Notes under the pieces: model-generated | Told to the model about the DNA's origin: nothing | Databases searched by the model: none | The model's input: only the letters and a program-made list of their open reading frames with translations | Assembly (NCBI GenBank): GCA_016794585.1 | Contig: JAEUJM010000009.1 | Location: forward strand, 62,001 to 126,000 | Direction of reading: 5' to 3' | Length of the DNA stretch: 64,000 nucleotides | Source of the DNA: Acidimicrobiales bacterium | Lineage (GTDB): Bacteria; Actinomycetota; Acidimicrobiia; Acidimicrobiales; DATDAH01 | In this document: positions 8,840 to 16,866 of the stretch, in pieces | Layout of the letters: the number at the start of each line of letters is the position of its first letter | Numbering within the stretch: the first letter of the stretch is position 1 | Made by a program: the position numbers and the translations under genes

Positions 8840-9957
8840 GCGTCGCCGCGGGCGACCGGCTGGCCGGCCTGGCCGCCTGGCTGGACGCGCAGGACGGCGA
8901 CGGCGCCACCCATGAGCTCCTCGGCGTCGAGCGCCCCGCGGCGGGCTATTCGAGCGAGACCGCCCTCGTCGACGTCCGCCGCCACCTCGCCCCTCACCAC
9001 CCCCAATCTGGGACCACCGGGGCGTCACCAGCGCCACCAGCGTGGTCCCAGAACGAGGGGAGCGACGCCCGCGAGGGGAGTGGAGGCGCGGTCGAGCGAC
9101 TGGTGGTGAAGCTGCCGCCGCCCGGTCCGGCGATCTTCCCGGCCTACGACTTCGCCCTCCAGGCCGTGGTGCAGGAGGCGGTGGCCGGCGCCGGCATCCC
9201 GGCGGCGACGCCCGCCCGCAGCGAGCACGACGAGCGCTGGCTCGGCGCGCCGTTCCTCGTGATGCCGGCCGTCGCCGGCCACATCGTGGGCGAGGTGCCG
9301 GCGCTGGATCGCCGCCTGGCCGCCGCCGGCGAGCCGGCCAGCCGGGCTCTGCACACCACCTTCGTCGAGCTCGTCGCCGACATCAACGGGGTCGACTGGC
9401 GCGCCGCCGAGTTGGCCGACGTGCTCCCACACCGTGACAACGCCGCCGAGCTCGCCTACTGGCGGGACTACCTGGCCTGGTACGCCGACGGCGAGGTCGT
9501 GGTGCCCGCGCTGATGGACGCGCTCGACTGGTGCGAGGCGCACCGCCCGGCGAGCGAGTCAGAGCCCTCGCTGCGCTGGGGTGACGTGCGTCTCGAGAAC
9601 GTGGTCCTCGACGACGACCTGCGCCCCGTCGCCGTCCTCGACTGGGAGATGGCGTCGATCGGTGCCGCCGAGCACGACCTGGCCTGGCTCACGACCCTCC
9701 AGGCGACCCAGGATGCTCTGGTGGGGCGGACGGTCCCCGGCTTCCTCGACCTGGACGAGGTGGTGGGCGCGTACGAGGCCCGGCTGGGGCGGCCGGTCCG
9801 GGACCTCGCCTGGTACGAGGCCCTCGCCGCCCTGCGCTCGACCGCCATCCTCACCCGCATCGCCCACCTCAACGACCGGCGGGGCGAGCCCAACTTCTTC
9901 CCGATCGCCGACAACCCGCTCGTCGACCGCCTCCGGGCGCTGACGCAAGGACGCTGA
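8836..9957 (+). CDS. Phosphotransferase family protein (APH/ACAD10-like kinase), with in-frame palindromic insertion
   Basis: 373 aa aminoglycoside/choline-kinase-fold protein. The catalytic loop is LRWGDVRLENVV (Asp250) and the metal-binding DFG equivalent is AVLDWEMASIG. In actinobacteria such kinases accompany acyl-CoA dehydrogenases and are thought to phosphorylate hydroxy-acyl intermediates, by analogy with ACAD10/11. Residues about 52-85, between strand DVRRHLA and VERLVVKLPPPG, are low-complexity (SGTTGASPAPPAWSQNEG) and are encoded by a palindromic element also found at 35.4 kb, so the N-lobe carries an insertion absent from normal family members. It overlaps the upstream gene by 4 nt; the P450 follows after 1 nt. 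Confidence 0.85.
   Translation: MSVAAGDRLAGLAAWLDAQDGDGATHELLGVERPAAGYSSETALVDVRRHLAPHHPQSGTTGASPAPPAWSQNEGSDAREGSGGAVERLVVKLPPPGPAIFPAYDFALQAVVQEAVAGAGIPAATPARSEHDERWLGAPFLVMPAVAGHIVGEVPALDRRLAAAGEPASRALHTTFVELVADINGVDWRAAELADVLPHRDNAAELAYWRDYLAWYADGEVVVPALMDALDWCEAHRPASESEPSLRWGDVRLENVVLDDDLRPVAVLDWEMASIGAAEHDLAWLTTLQATQDALVGRTVPGFLDLDEVVGAYEARLGRPVRDLAWYEALAALRSTAILTRIAHLNDRRGEPNFFPIADNPLVDRLRALTQGR
9007..9057. repeat. Palindromic element, copy 1, inside the kinase gene
   Basis: The arms TCTGGGACCAC (9007-9017) and GTGGTCCCAGA (9042-9052) are perfect 11-bp inverted repeats. The right end CCAGCGTGGTCCCAGAACG matches 35417-35435 exactly, and the left end TCTGGGACCACCG also matches the second copy. 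The element leaves the kinase reading frame open and adds about 30 residues. Confidence 0.7.
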
Positions 9958-9958
9958 G

Positions 9959-11158
9959 ATGACCAGCCTCGCCGACCTCGCCATCGATCCCGGCGTGCCG
10001 GGGTTTTTCCTGCGCCCCGACTACTACGAGGTGCTGGCCCGCCTGCGGGACGAGGCGCCGATCTTCGAGTACGCGCCGGGGATCAAGACCGTCGCCCGTC
10101 ACGAGGACATCCGGGAGATCAGCCGGGACCCCGCCCGGTTCTGCTCGGGCCGCGGCGTGCTCGTCAACGACCCCCTCCGGGAGGGCCACGCGGTCGAGGG
10201 CTCGATCATCCACATGGACCCACCCACGCACGGCCACTGGCGGAAGGTGCTGAACCGGGAGTTCACCACTCGCGCCCTTGCCTCGATGGAGCCTCGTGTG
10301 CGCGAGCTCACCGCCGAGCTGCTCGACGCGCTGCCGGCCGGAGAGGAGGTCGACGCGGTCGAGGTGCTCACCGCGCCGCTGCCGGTGCTGGTGATCTGCG
10401 AGCTCCTCGGCATCCCCGACGCCGACCGGTCGGCCTTCCGTCGATGGTCCGACGCCACCATCGTCGCCTCGGACGGCCGGGCGGCCCTGAGTGAGGACGA
10501 CGCCGCCGCGCTGGTGGAGATGTTCTCGTACCTCGAGCGCCTGGGAACGGCCAAGCGGGACGAACCCGGCGACGATCTGATCTCGCTGCTCGTGCAGGCG
10601 GAGATCGAGGACCGCCAGCCCACCATCGGCGAGCTGCTCACCTTCATCATGTCCCTCGTGGTGGCGGGCAACGAGACCACGCGCCACCTCATGAGCGGCT
10701 CGCTCATCGAGCTGGCCGCCCGCCCCGCCGACCGGGATCGCCTCTACGACCAACCCGACGCCATCCCCGCGGCGGTGGAGGAGCTCCTCCGCTGGGTGAC
10801 GCCCATCCAGCAGTTCGCCCGTACCGTCACCGCCGACACCGAGGTGGGCGGCATCCCCGTGGCCGAGGGGGACTACCTGGTCATGCTCTACGCCTCGGGC
10901 AACCGCGACGAGGCGGTCTTCGGCCCCACCGCCGGCGAGCTCGACCTCACCCGTGCGACGGCCATCCCCAACCTGGCCTTCGGCTTCGGCGAGCACTTCT
11001 GCCTGGGCGCCGCCCTGGCCCGCATGGAGGCCCGCGTCCTCTTCGAGGAGATGGCCCGCCGGCGCACCGCCTTCACCCAGACCGGCGAGGCGACCTACCT
11101 CCCCAGCAGCTTGGTCCGCGGCCCCCACGAGGCCCCCTTCACCTTCACCTTCACCTGA
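9959..11158 (+). CDS. Cytochrome P450 (last gene of the 3.3-11.2 kb operon)
   Basis: 399 aa class I bacterial P450. It shows the I-helix oxygen-activation motif VVAGNETTRH, the K-helix ExxR (EELLR), and the heme loop FGFGEHFCLG with Cys348 as the thiolate ligand. It has no membrane anchor, so it is cytosolic and needs external ferredoxin and reductase; neither is encoded nearby. It starts 1 nt after the kinase stop, so it belongs to the same operon and probably hydroxylates the pathway substrate. Relatives include CYP125/CYP142-like and terpene-hydroxylating enzymes, but the substrate cannot be read from sequence. Confidence 0.92.
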   Translation: MTSLADLAIDPGVPGFFLRPDYYEVLARLRDEAPIFEYAPGIKTVARHEDIREISRDPARFCSGRGVLVNDPLREGHAVEGSIIHMDPPTHGHWRKVLNREFTTRALASMEPRVRELTAELLDALPAGEEVDAVEVLTAPLPVLVICELLGIPDADRSAFRRWSDATIVASDGRAALSEDDAAALVEMFSYLERLGTAKRDEPGDDLISLLVQAEIEDRQPTIGELLTFIMSLVVAGNETTRHLMSGSLIELAARPADRDRLYDQPDAIPAAVEELLRWVTPIQQFARTVTADTEVGGIPVAEGDYLVMLYASGNRDEAVFGPTAGELDLTRATAIPNLAFGFGEHFCLGAALARMEARVLFEEMARRRTAFTQTGEATYLPSSLVRGPHEAPFTFTFT

Positions 11159-11235
11159 CCGCGTTCGTAGCCTTCGCTCGTGTCAGACCGGGTCGACTCG
11201 GTTGAGGCGCCAAGGGCCCGCCCCCTTGATCGGTT

Positions 11236-11697
11236 GTGAAACGCTGGCCGGGTGACCCAGGATCGGGATTCCAGACGCCGACGGGTCCGCCCGCCATTGG
11301 ACGCCGCTGGGTCAGTCGGCGCTCGCGTGTGATGCTCGTGTTCACTCTCCTCCTCACGAGCTGTGCTTCAGAAGGTGGAGTGAGTGAGCAAGCGACGGGC
11401 GACTGCGCTCTGACAGAGGTCCGTCGGGAGCAGTTTCCAACCGTCGCAGAGGTAAGGGGTTTCGATACTTGGGTTGTCGTCGAGTTCGACGAGGGTTCGG
11501 GTGCCGAGTTGGACGCCGCGGCAACGAGCGCACAATCCATTGCGTCGGGCAGCGGTGGACAAGTGACCTACTTGCGGGATCGACCTGGAGTGGTCCTCAT
11601 GTGGGATGGCGAGCCGTCGGCGTCGACGCTCCGACGTCTCGAGGACCTGACCAGCGGCTTGACTGGCGTCAAGGCGGTGCACGGCCTTCGCTGTTGA
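11236..11697 (+). CDS. Small putative lipoprotein
   Basis: 153 aa from the GTG at 11236. A hydrophobic segment VMLVFTLLLTSC ends in a lipobox-like LTSC after a basic RRSR stretch, so the mature protein may be a lipid-anchored exported polypeptide of about 110 aa with two further cysteines. The true start could be as late as ATG 11332, but this would leave a very short signal peptide. No family was recognised. GC content is visibly lower than in neighbouring genes, and codons such as CCA, ACT and GTA are more frequent, which suggests acquired DNA. Confidence 0.55.
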   Translation: MKRWPGDPGSGFQTPTGPPAIGRRWVSRRSRVMLVFTLLLTSCASEGGVSEQATGDCALTEVRREQFPTVAEVRGFDTWVVVEFDEGSGAELDAAATSAQSIASGSGGQVTYLRDRPGVVLMWDGEPSASTLRRLEDLTSGLTGVKAVHGLRC

Positions 11698-11716
11698 CCT
11701 GAGCGGATGGGCGGGG

Positions 11717-11998
11717 TCAGGCCACGTCGAGGAAGGCCCGGAGTGCCCTTCTGATGATGTCGCTGGTCGAGGTGTCGTCGGCCTCGGCGCGAGCGGCCAC
11801 CGCATCCCTGAGCTCGGGATCGAGGCGGACGGGGACGACCTCTGCGGGCTCGCTGCCGAGAAGAGGGCGGCCCCGCCGAGGCTTCACCTGTTCGACGTCG
11901 TAGTTGGCGGCCTCGACCTCATCGGCCAGTGCCTCGATGTCAGCGTCGGTCAGGGTTCGACCGCTCTTCGTCCGGTAGCGCTTCTCGTCAGGGGTCAT
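11717..11998 (-). CDS. Ribbon-helix-helix antitoxin-like protein
   Basis: 93 aa. The C-terminal half (EVVPVRLDPELRDAVAARAE followed by TSTSDIIRRALRAFL) is a typical CopG/Arc ribbon-helix-helix DNA-binding and dimerisation unit. The N-terminal part (RTKSGRTLTDADIEALADEVE) is the toxin-neutralising extension usual in actinobacterial antitoxins. A partner toxin would be expected immediately upstream on the same strand; only a short C-terminal remnant is found there (12012-12149). The gene may now be an orphan or serve as a repressor. Confidence 0.8.
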   Translation of the reverse strand: MTPDEKRYRTKSGRTLTDADIEALADEVEAANYDVEQVKPRRGRPLLGSEPAEVVPVRLDPELRDAVAARAEADDTSTSDIIRRALRAFLDVA

Positions 11999-12011
11999 CG
12001 CGTCTCGTCGA

Positions 12012-12149
12012 TCAAGGGAGCAGGTCGGAGAAGGCGGCTCGAAGCGCCATTGCGTGGATGGCCAGGACGTCGTCGGCCAGGTCGCGGAGCACGATCTCGA
12101 GGAGGTTCCCGGCCCGTATCCTCTTCGGCCTCCGCTGGTGACCGAGCAG
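12012..12149 (-). pseudogene. C-terminal remnant of a toxin-like gene between hipA and the RHH antitoxin
   Basis: On the minus strand a frame reads LLEIVLRDLADDVLAIHAMA then LRAAFSDLLP and stops 13 nt before the antitoxin ATG. The ending resembles the C-termini of small toxins that precede this antitoxin type (family memory, tentative). No start codon lies upstream except one internal GTG. The frame runs directly into the hipA stop, so the 5' part of the gene appears to have been replaced by the hipBA module. It could instead be chance coding potential. Confidence 0.35.
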
Positions 12150-12155
12150 GAGGCC

Positions 12156-13442
12156 TCAGGCGAGGAGGGCAGCGCAGCGCCGGCAGCGCTCGGTGACCAG
12201 GTCGACGAGACGACGAGGGAGGTCGGTGTCGAGTGCGGGCTCGTCGAGGTCGCCGAGCACCGTGGCGAAGGCGGCCGGCGTTCGTGCCGCCAGGTCGTGG
12301 ACGCGCTGCAGCAGGCGGCTTCGATCCACTGCCAAATCGTCGGCGGTGCGCTCCCAGGCCGACGCTCGATCTGTTCCGGCGAGTCGGTAGTCGTCGCCGA
12401 CCTTCATGGCCAGCTTGACCCGGTGCCCCGCGCTCTCGTCGTAGGGCAGGAACGAGGCGAGGTCGTACAGCGGGGCCAGCCGGATCTGGTCCCCGGCGAG
12501 CAGCAGGCTGTAGTTCTTCGCATGGGCGTCTGTCCCTGCGATCAGCCAGTTGTAGGCGAGCGCATCGACGAATCGCCAGACGTCGGTCTCGGCAGCGGGC
12601 CCCGCGATGGTGGACCGGAGCAGTGCGGCGATCCGTCGGGGCGTGGGACCACCCTCCGACTGGTACTTCCGGGTGGGCGGCACCGAGAGCGCCTGGCAGA
12701 GGTCCTCCTGGTGGATGCGCAGGAGGTGGCCACCGCGCTCGATGCGGTCGAACCGTTCGACGACGATGGCCGACTCGTCCTCGAACCGTTCAAGTCGAGC
12801 GGCCGCGACCTGCAGACCGAGGTGTCGAGCCGCCGCCATGCAGATGTGCTCGTTGAGGTCCTGGGCGTGGAACCCGGCGACCGCCGGCTTGAGGATGTGC
12901 GTGGTCGGCATCGAGCCCCGGGAGACACCCCACCGACCTTCCGCTCGGTGCAACGCGGTCTTGGCCTGTGCTCCGCCGAGACTGAATTGCCCTGTGAAGC
13001 CTGGGCCGAGCCAGGTCGCCGAATCGGCTCGCAGTGATCGGAGCCGCGTCGCGATCTCCTCGTCGGTCAACCAGTCGACCTCACCGGGCCGGGAGCGCAG
13101 TTCGTCGACCGCTTCGGGGAGGCAGAACTGCACGGCGCCGGCGCAGTCGTGGCCGACCTGGGTCCCGAGGAGCGCGAACGGCGAGCCCACGGACACACCG
13201 AAAGCGCGACCCCACCGGGCGAGGACATCGGCGTTGTCGGGGAGGAGCCCCCAGAGCCATGGCGTGACCCGTGCGTCGCCGTGGAGCGCCTCGGTCGCCG
13301 GCATCGACACCGACAGTGGTGTTGCCCCTGCGTCGGTGGTGTAGGCCGGGTCGAAGCGGATCCGGAGATCGCCGCTGGACCGTCGCTCGAGCTCGCCGAT
13401 GGGCTGCCCCTCCAGCAGGACCGTCAGCACCTCAGTCGCCAT
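12156..13442 (-). CDS. hipA: HipA-family serine/threonine kinase toxin
   Basis: 428 aa. The N-terminal HipA_N region (VLLEGQPIGELERRSSGDLRIRF) is followed by the kinase core: LGGAQAKTAL (ATP-site lysine), HILKP, the catalytic loop DAHAKNYSLL with Asp305, and the metal-binding PLYDLAS with Asp327. Known HipA toxins phosphorylate glutamyl-tRNA synthetase and halt translation; here that role is inferred. The ATG at 13442 was chosen because it overlaps hipB by 11 nt and gives the normal family length. The frame stays open for 119 further codons upstream, but these are antisense-like and cover hipB. Confidence 0.92.
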   Translation of the reverse strand: MATEVLTVLLEGQPIGELERRSSGDLRIRFDPAYTTDAGATPLSVSMPATEALHGDARVTPWLWGLLPDNADVLARWGRAFGVSVGSPFALLGTQVGHDCAGAVQFCLPEAVDELRSRPGEVDWLTDEEIATRLRSLRADSATWLGPGFTGQFSLGGAQAKTALHRAEGRWGVSRGSMPTTHILKPAVAGFHAQDLNEHICMAAARHLGLQVAAARLERFEDESAIVVERFDRIERGGHLLRIHQEDLCQALSVPPTRKYQSEGGPTPRRIAALLRSTIAGPAAETDVWRFVDALAYNWLIAGTDAHAKNYSLLLAGDQIRLAPLYDLASFLPYDESAGHRVKLAMKVGDDYRLAGTDRASAWERTADDLAVDRSRLLQRVHDLAARTPAAFATVLGDLDEPALDTDLPRRLVDLVTERCRRCAALLA

Positions 13443-13707
13443 CGGAGTGCGCAGCCAGGACCTGTGCGAGGTCGATGTCGGATGACCCGGGTCGGGGTGC
13501 CGGGACGAGATGGATGGCGAGGTCGAGCGCGGCGAGCACCAAGAGGACGCGTCCCAGCTCCACGGTGCGTTTGCCCGTCTCCAGCTCGGAGAGCCAGGGC
13601 CGCCCGACGCCGGCCCGGCGCGCGAGTTCGGTCTGGGACAGGCCCTGGTCCTTGCGAGCGGCTCGGATCGCAGCGCCGAAAGCATGCGAGGTCTGGATGC
13701 GCCGCAC
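13432..13707 (-). CDS. hipB: HipB-family XRE antitoxin/repressor
   Basis: 91 aa. A Cro/C1-type helix-turn-helix (IRAARKDQGLSQTELARRAG, then VGRPWLSELETGKRTVELGR) fills most of the protein. The GTG start follows a good RBS (GAGGAG) and gives the standard HipB size. HipB neutralises HipA and represses the operon. The promoter just upstream carries palindromes over the -10 box, which fits autoregulation. An 11-nt overlap couples it to hipA. Confidence 0.9.
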   Translation of the reverse strand: MRRIQTSHAFGAAIRAARKDQGLSQTELARRAGVGRPWLSELETGKRTVELGRVLLVLAALDLAIHLVPAPRPGSSDIDLAQVLAAHSDGD

Positions 13708-13719
13708 GTCCGGCTCCTC

Positions 13720-13791
13720 TGTCGGCGTTCGAAGACAGAGTATCTCTGTTTGCGTTCGACGACAAGTGCCGACTGTCGCCGAACGCCGACA
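13720..13791. promoter_or_regulatory. hipBA promoter and nested palindromic operators
   Basis: On the minus strand a sigma-A-like promoter reads TTGTCG (13760-13765), a 17-nt spacer, then TACTCT (13737-13742). The -10 box lies within a perfect palindrome ACAGAG-TAT-CTCTGT (13735-13749). A second, larger inverted repeat with 12-bp arms (TGTCGGCGTTCG at 13720-13731, CGAACGCCGACA at 13780-13791) flanks the whole promoter. HipB binding at these sites is an inference by analogy with other hip operons. Confidence 0.6.
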
Positions 13792-13795
13792 CCGA

Positions 13796-15532
13796 TCACT
13801 CGTCGGCGCGGGCCGCCTCGGTGAGGTCGGTGGCCATCGCCGCGAGGCGCCGGCGGTCGGGCTTCTGGCTGGTGAGGAAGGGGACGTCGGTGGCGGCGAG
13901 GCGGAACAGGTGCCGCGGGCGCTTGAATGCCGAGAGCAGGTCGCGGAGCTGCGCCTGCACGTCGTCGAGGTCGGCGTCGCCCACGACGAGGGCCACGACC
14001 TCCTGGCCGTCGACGGGGTGCTCCACGCCGAACACGTAGGCGGCGGTGACGCCGTCGAGGGACACCAGCGCCTTCTCGACCTCGGAGGGCGCCACGTTGG
14101 AGCCGCGGGCCTTGATGAGGTCGGTCTGGCGGCCCTTGAAGAAGAACCAGCCGTCGCGGAACAGGCCGCGATCGCCGGTGTGGTACCAGCCGTCGGCGTC
14201 GAAGACGTCGGCCCGCTCCTGCTTGTGGAGGCCGAGCATGACGCTGTAGCCCCGCACCCAGACCTCACCCTCGACGCCCTCGTCCACGTCGTTGCCGTCC
14301 TCGTCCACGATGCGGTGGGACATCCCGGGGACCTCGTGGCCGAAGGTGCCCCGGTAGGCCTCGGTGGTGCCGGCGAAGTCCTCCTCCTGGGTCCAGAAGG
14401 TGTGGGGGCCGCCGGTCTCGGACATGCCGAGCGAGGTGACCGCGAGGCCCGGGTCGGCGGGACGGAACTCGGCGGGGCGGCCCTCGAGGAAGGTGCCGTA
14501 GCGCAGGGCCGAGAGGTCGGTGGCGGCGAAGTCGGGATGGGCGGTGAGGGTGACGCCGATGCCCGGCCAAGCGCTCACGCAGCTGACCCGCTCGCGCTCG
14601 AGCAGGGCCAGGGCGGTGCCGGCGTCCATGCGCTCCTGGGTGACGAAGGCGGCGCCCACCGCCAGCGCCCGCAGCAGGGTGAACGAGAAGCCGCCCACCC
14701 AGCACAGGGGCATGGGCGTCCAGATGCGGTCCTCGGGGCCGAGGCCGGACAAGGCGGCGAGGTTGCGGGCGTGGCGCAGCAGCGGCCCGTGGCCGTGCAC
14801 CACGCCCTTCGGCGTCCCCGTGGAGCCCGACGTGTACGTGATGAGCATCGGGTCAGCCGGGGTGACGTCGTCCTCCATGGCCCGGACCACGGCGGCGAGG
14901 GCGGGGTCGGGGGCCTCGTCGAGGGTGGCGCCGATGCCGGCCTCGGCCCACGCCACGTCGGCGTCGTCCCAGAACAGCACCCGGCGCAATTGAGGCAGTT
15001 CGGGGAGCAGCAGGTCCGGGTTGGTGCAACCGGCGAGGCCGGGGGCGACCTCCAGGAGGCGGGTGGTGTGGTCCTGGGGGCCGAAGGTGGTTGACGCCAG
15101 CAGCACGCCGACGTCGGCGTGGCGCAGCATCGTCGCCATCTCGGGCACCTGGTAGAAGGTGTTGACGGGCGTCGAGACGGCTCCGATGCGACAGATGGCC
15201 GCCCAGGCCACGACCCAACCGACGCCGTTGGGCAGCAGGGTCCCGACGTGGGTGCCCTTCGCCACGCCGCGGGCCACGAGGTGGGCGGCGAGGGCGGCGG
15301 AGCGACGGTCGAGCTCGGCGTAGGTGAGGCGCTCGTGGACGTCGGCCACCGCGAGGTTGTCGGGGTGGGTGGCGACGGCGTGGTGCAGGAGGCCTGCCAC
15401 GGTGGGGACGTGCTCGGGCCAGGTCGGGGCGTCCGAGCGCTCCCACGTGGCGCCGGCGGCTCGCGGGTGGGGAGGCGGCACGCGGACGCCGCCGGTCTCG
15501 CCGGTCTCGCCGGTCTCGTCGGGGTCAGTCAC
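13796..15532 (-). CDS. Acyl-CoA synthetase (AMP-binding)
   Basis: 578 aa ANL-superfamily CoA ligase: phosphate loop LITYTSGSTGTPKGVVHGHG, SLGMSETGG motif, GWYHTGDRGLFRDGWF, GRQTDLIKARGSNVAPSEVE hinge region, and a C-terminal SQKPDRRRL with the candidate adenylation lysine. The extreme N-terminus has a repeated GET triplet encoded by a short tandem DNA repeat. The GTG start lies 8 nt inside the end of the tandem-TetR gene, so it is the last gene of the - strand operon P450, CoA-transferase, TetR, ligase. It presumably activates the acid used by that pathway. Confidence 0.88.
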   Translation of the reverse strand: MTDPDETGETGETGGVRVPPPHPRAAGATWERSDAPTWPEHVPTVAGLLHHAVATHPDNLAVADVHERLTYAELDRRSAALAAHLVARGVAKGTHVGTLLPNGVGWVVAWAAICRIGAVSTPVNTFYQVPEMATMLRHADVGVLLASTTFGPQDHTTRLLEVAPGLAGCTNPDLLLPELPQLRRVLFWDDADVAWAEAGIGATLDEAPDPALAAVVRAMEDDVTPADPMLITYTSGSTGTPKGVVHGHGPLLRHARNLAALSGLGPEDRIWTPMPLCWVGGFSFTLLRALAVGAAFVTQERMDAGTALALLERERVSCVSAWPGIGVTLTAHPDFAATDLSALRYGTFLEGRPAEFRPADPGLAVTSLGMSETGGPHTFWTQEEDFAGTTEAYRGTFGHEVPGMSHRIVDEDGNDVDEGVEGEVWVRGYSVMLGLHKQERADVFDADGWYHTGDRGLFRDGWFFFKGRQTDLIKARGSNVAPSEVEKALVSLDGVTAAYVFGVEHPVDGQEVVALVVGDADLDDVQAQLRDLLSAFKRPRHLFRLAATDVPFLTSQKPDRRRLAAMATDLTEAARADE

Positions 15533-16814
15533 CGGCCGCCTCCCGGCCGAGGATGCCCCGGGCGATCAGGTGGTGGGCGGCGGCGACGGCGGGGGCCTCG
15601 TCGAGGTCGTGCAGCACGACCACGGTGTAGGGCACCCGTTCGATGACGGCAAGGAGGCTGATGGCGTCCACGTCGGTGTCCCCGAAGCCGCGGGCGTGGA
15701 CGGCCCGCGCCAAACGGTCGAAGAAGACCACCATGAGGTCGAGGGACATGGCGGCCAGCTCGGGGTCGCCCGGATCGATCTCCTGCCAAGCGCTGATGAC
15801 GCCGCCGTTGGACCGGTAGGCCTCGAACCACCGGCCCAGCCACTCGTCGAGGGGCCCGTCGGCCTCGGTGGGGAAGACGTCGACCAGGTCGGCCATGTGT
15901 CGCCCGGCGGCCAGCGCGAGGGTCCGGAACACGTGATCGGTGCTCTCGAAGTACTGGTAGAAGGTGCCGTGGGAGCAGCCCGCCTCGTCGACGATGTCGT
16001 CGACCCGGGTGGCGTGGTAGCCCCGGCGGGGGAGCACGGAGCCGGCGGCGTCGAGCAGGCGCTGGCGGGTGGCGACGCCGCGGGGGCGCAGCGGGCGCCC
16101 GCTGTCGTCGCCGACCGGTGCAGCGGGCCAGGACGGGACCGCGGTCGGAGGCGGCCCGACGACCGGCCCGACGTTGACCCCCGGGAGGGGGCCGTGGACC
16201 ACGCGGTGCACGGTCTCGGCCAGGCCGCGGGTGAAGCGAGGGCGGGGGAGCGAGAAGAGCCCGAGGAGCCAGTAGTGGGCGCTGCGCAGGACCATCGCCA
16301 CCGTGGCCTCTGCTGCGGTGCGGGCGTCGACGCCGGTCGGCAGCGCGGCGCCGCCCTCGATGACGTCTTGCACCGCGACGGTCAGCGGTCGAGGCAACGG
16401 CTCGGCGGGGCGGGCGTCGCGAAAGGCGGCGGGGAACGACAACAGGACGGGCTGGTAGACGCGTTCGACCTCGACCAGCGCATCGAGCCACGCCTCCAGG
16501 GCCGCCACGCCATCAGGATCGGCCGTGACCGGATCGAGGCGCGCGGCCAGATCGGCCAGCGCTCGGCTGAGGTGGCCCGCCAGGCGCCAGAAGACGTCCT
16601 CCTTGCTGGCGAAGTACTGGTAGAACGCGGGCCGTGAGCACCCGGCAGCGTCGGCGATGTGCTCGACCTTGGCGTCGTGGTACCCGTGCTCGGCGAAGAC
16701 CGCGAGGGCGCCCGTCAGGATCGACCGCTGCGTCGTCACCCCGCGCTCGCCCACCTCGGCTCGGCCGCCGAAGGGGGGGCGCCGCAGCACCGTCCCGTCG
16801 TCGAGCGTGCTCAC
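15525..16814 (-). CDS. Tandem TetR-family regulator (two complete TetR units in one chain)
   Basis: 429 aa, about twice the normal TetR length. The first helix-turn-helix lies at about residues 28-75 (ALAVFAEHGYHDAKVEHIAD, then AGCSRPAFYQYFASKEDVFW). The second begins near 245 (LLDAAGSVLPRRGYHATRVD, then AGCSHGTFYQYFESTDHVF). Each is followed by its own helical ligand-binding region, joined by a Pro-rich linker (GPVVGPPPTAVPSWPAAP). A single chain may therefore act as a built-in pseudo-dimer. It is embedded between the CoA-transferase and the CoA ligase, and probably controls that operon. Confidence 0.9.
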   Translation of the reverse strand: MSTLDDGTVLRRPPFGGRAEVGERGVTTQRSILTGALAVFAEHGYHDAKVEHIADAAGCSRPAFYQYFASKEDVFWRLAGHLSRALADLAARLDPVTADPDGVAALEAWLDALVEVERVYQPVLLSFPAAFRDARPAEPLPRPLTVAVQDVIEGGAALPTGVDARTAAEATVAMVLRSAHYWLLGLFSLPRPRFTRGLAETVHRVVHGPLPGVNVGPVVGPPPTAVPSWPAAPVGDDSGRPLRPRGVATRQRLLDAAGSVLPRRGYHATRVDDIVDEAGCSHGTFYQYFESTDHVFRTLALAAGRHMADLVDVFPTEADGPLDEWLGRWFEAYRSNGGVISAWQEIDPGDPELAAMSLDLMVVFFDRLARAVHARGFGDTDVDAISLLAVIERVPYTVVVLHDLDEAPAVAAAHHLIARGILGREAAGD

Positions 16815-16866
16815 GCCGGGCGCGTCGACCGGCTCGACGACCGTCGCCGCGCGTCCGCCACCGGCG

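Noticed and set aside
13443..13799. N-terminal extension of HipA by 119 codons
   Set aside because: It covers hipB and its promoter in another frame and has antisense-like composition. The ATG at 13442 gives the family length.
15484..15512. Short tandem repeat of GGTCTCGCC type as a regulatory element
   Set aside because: It is inside the coding sequence of the CoA ligase and simply encodes repeated Gly-Glu-Thr residues.
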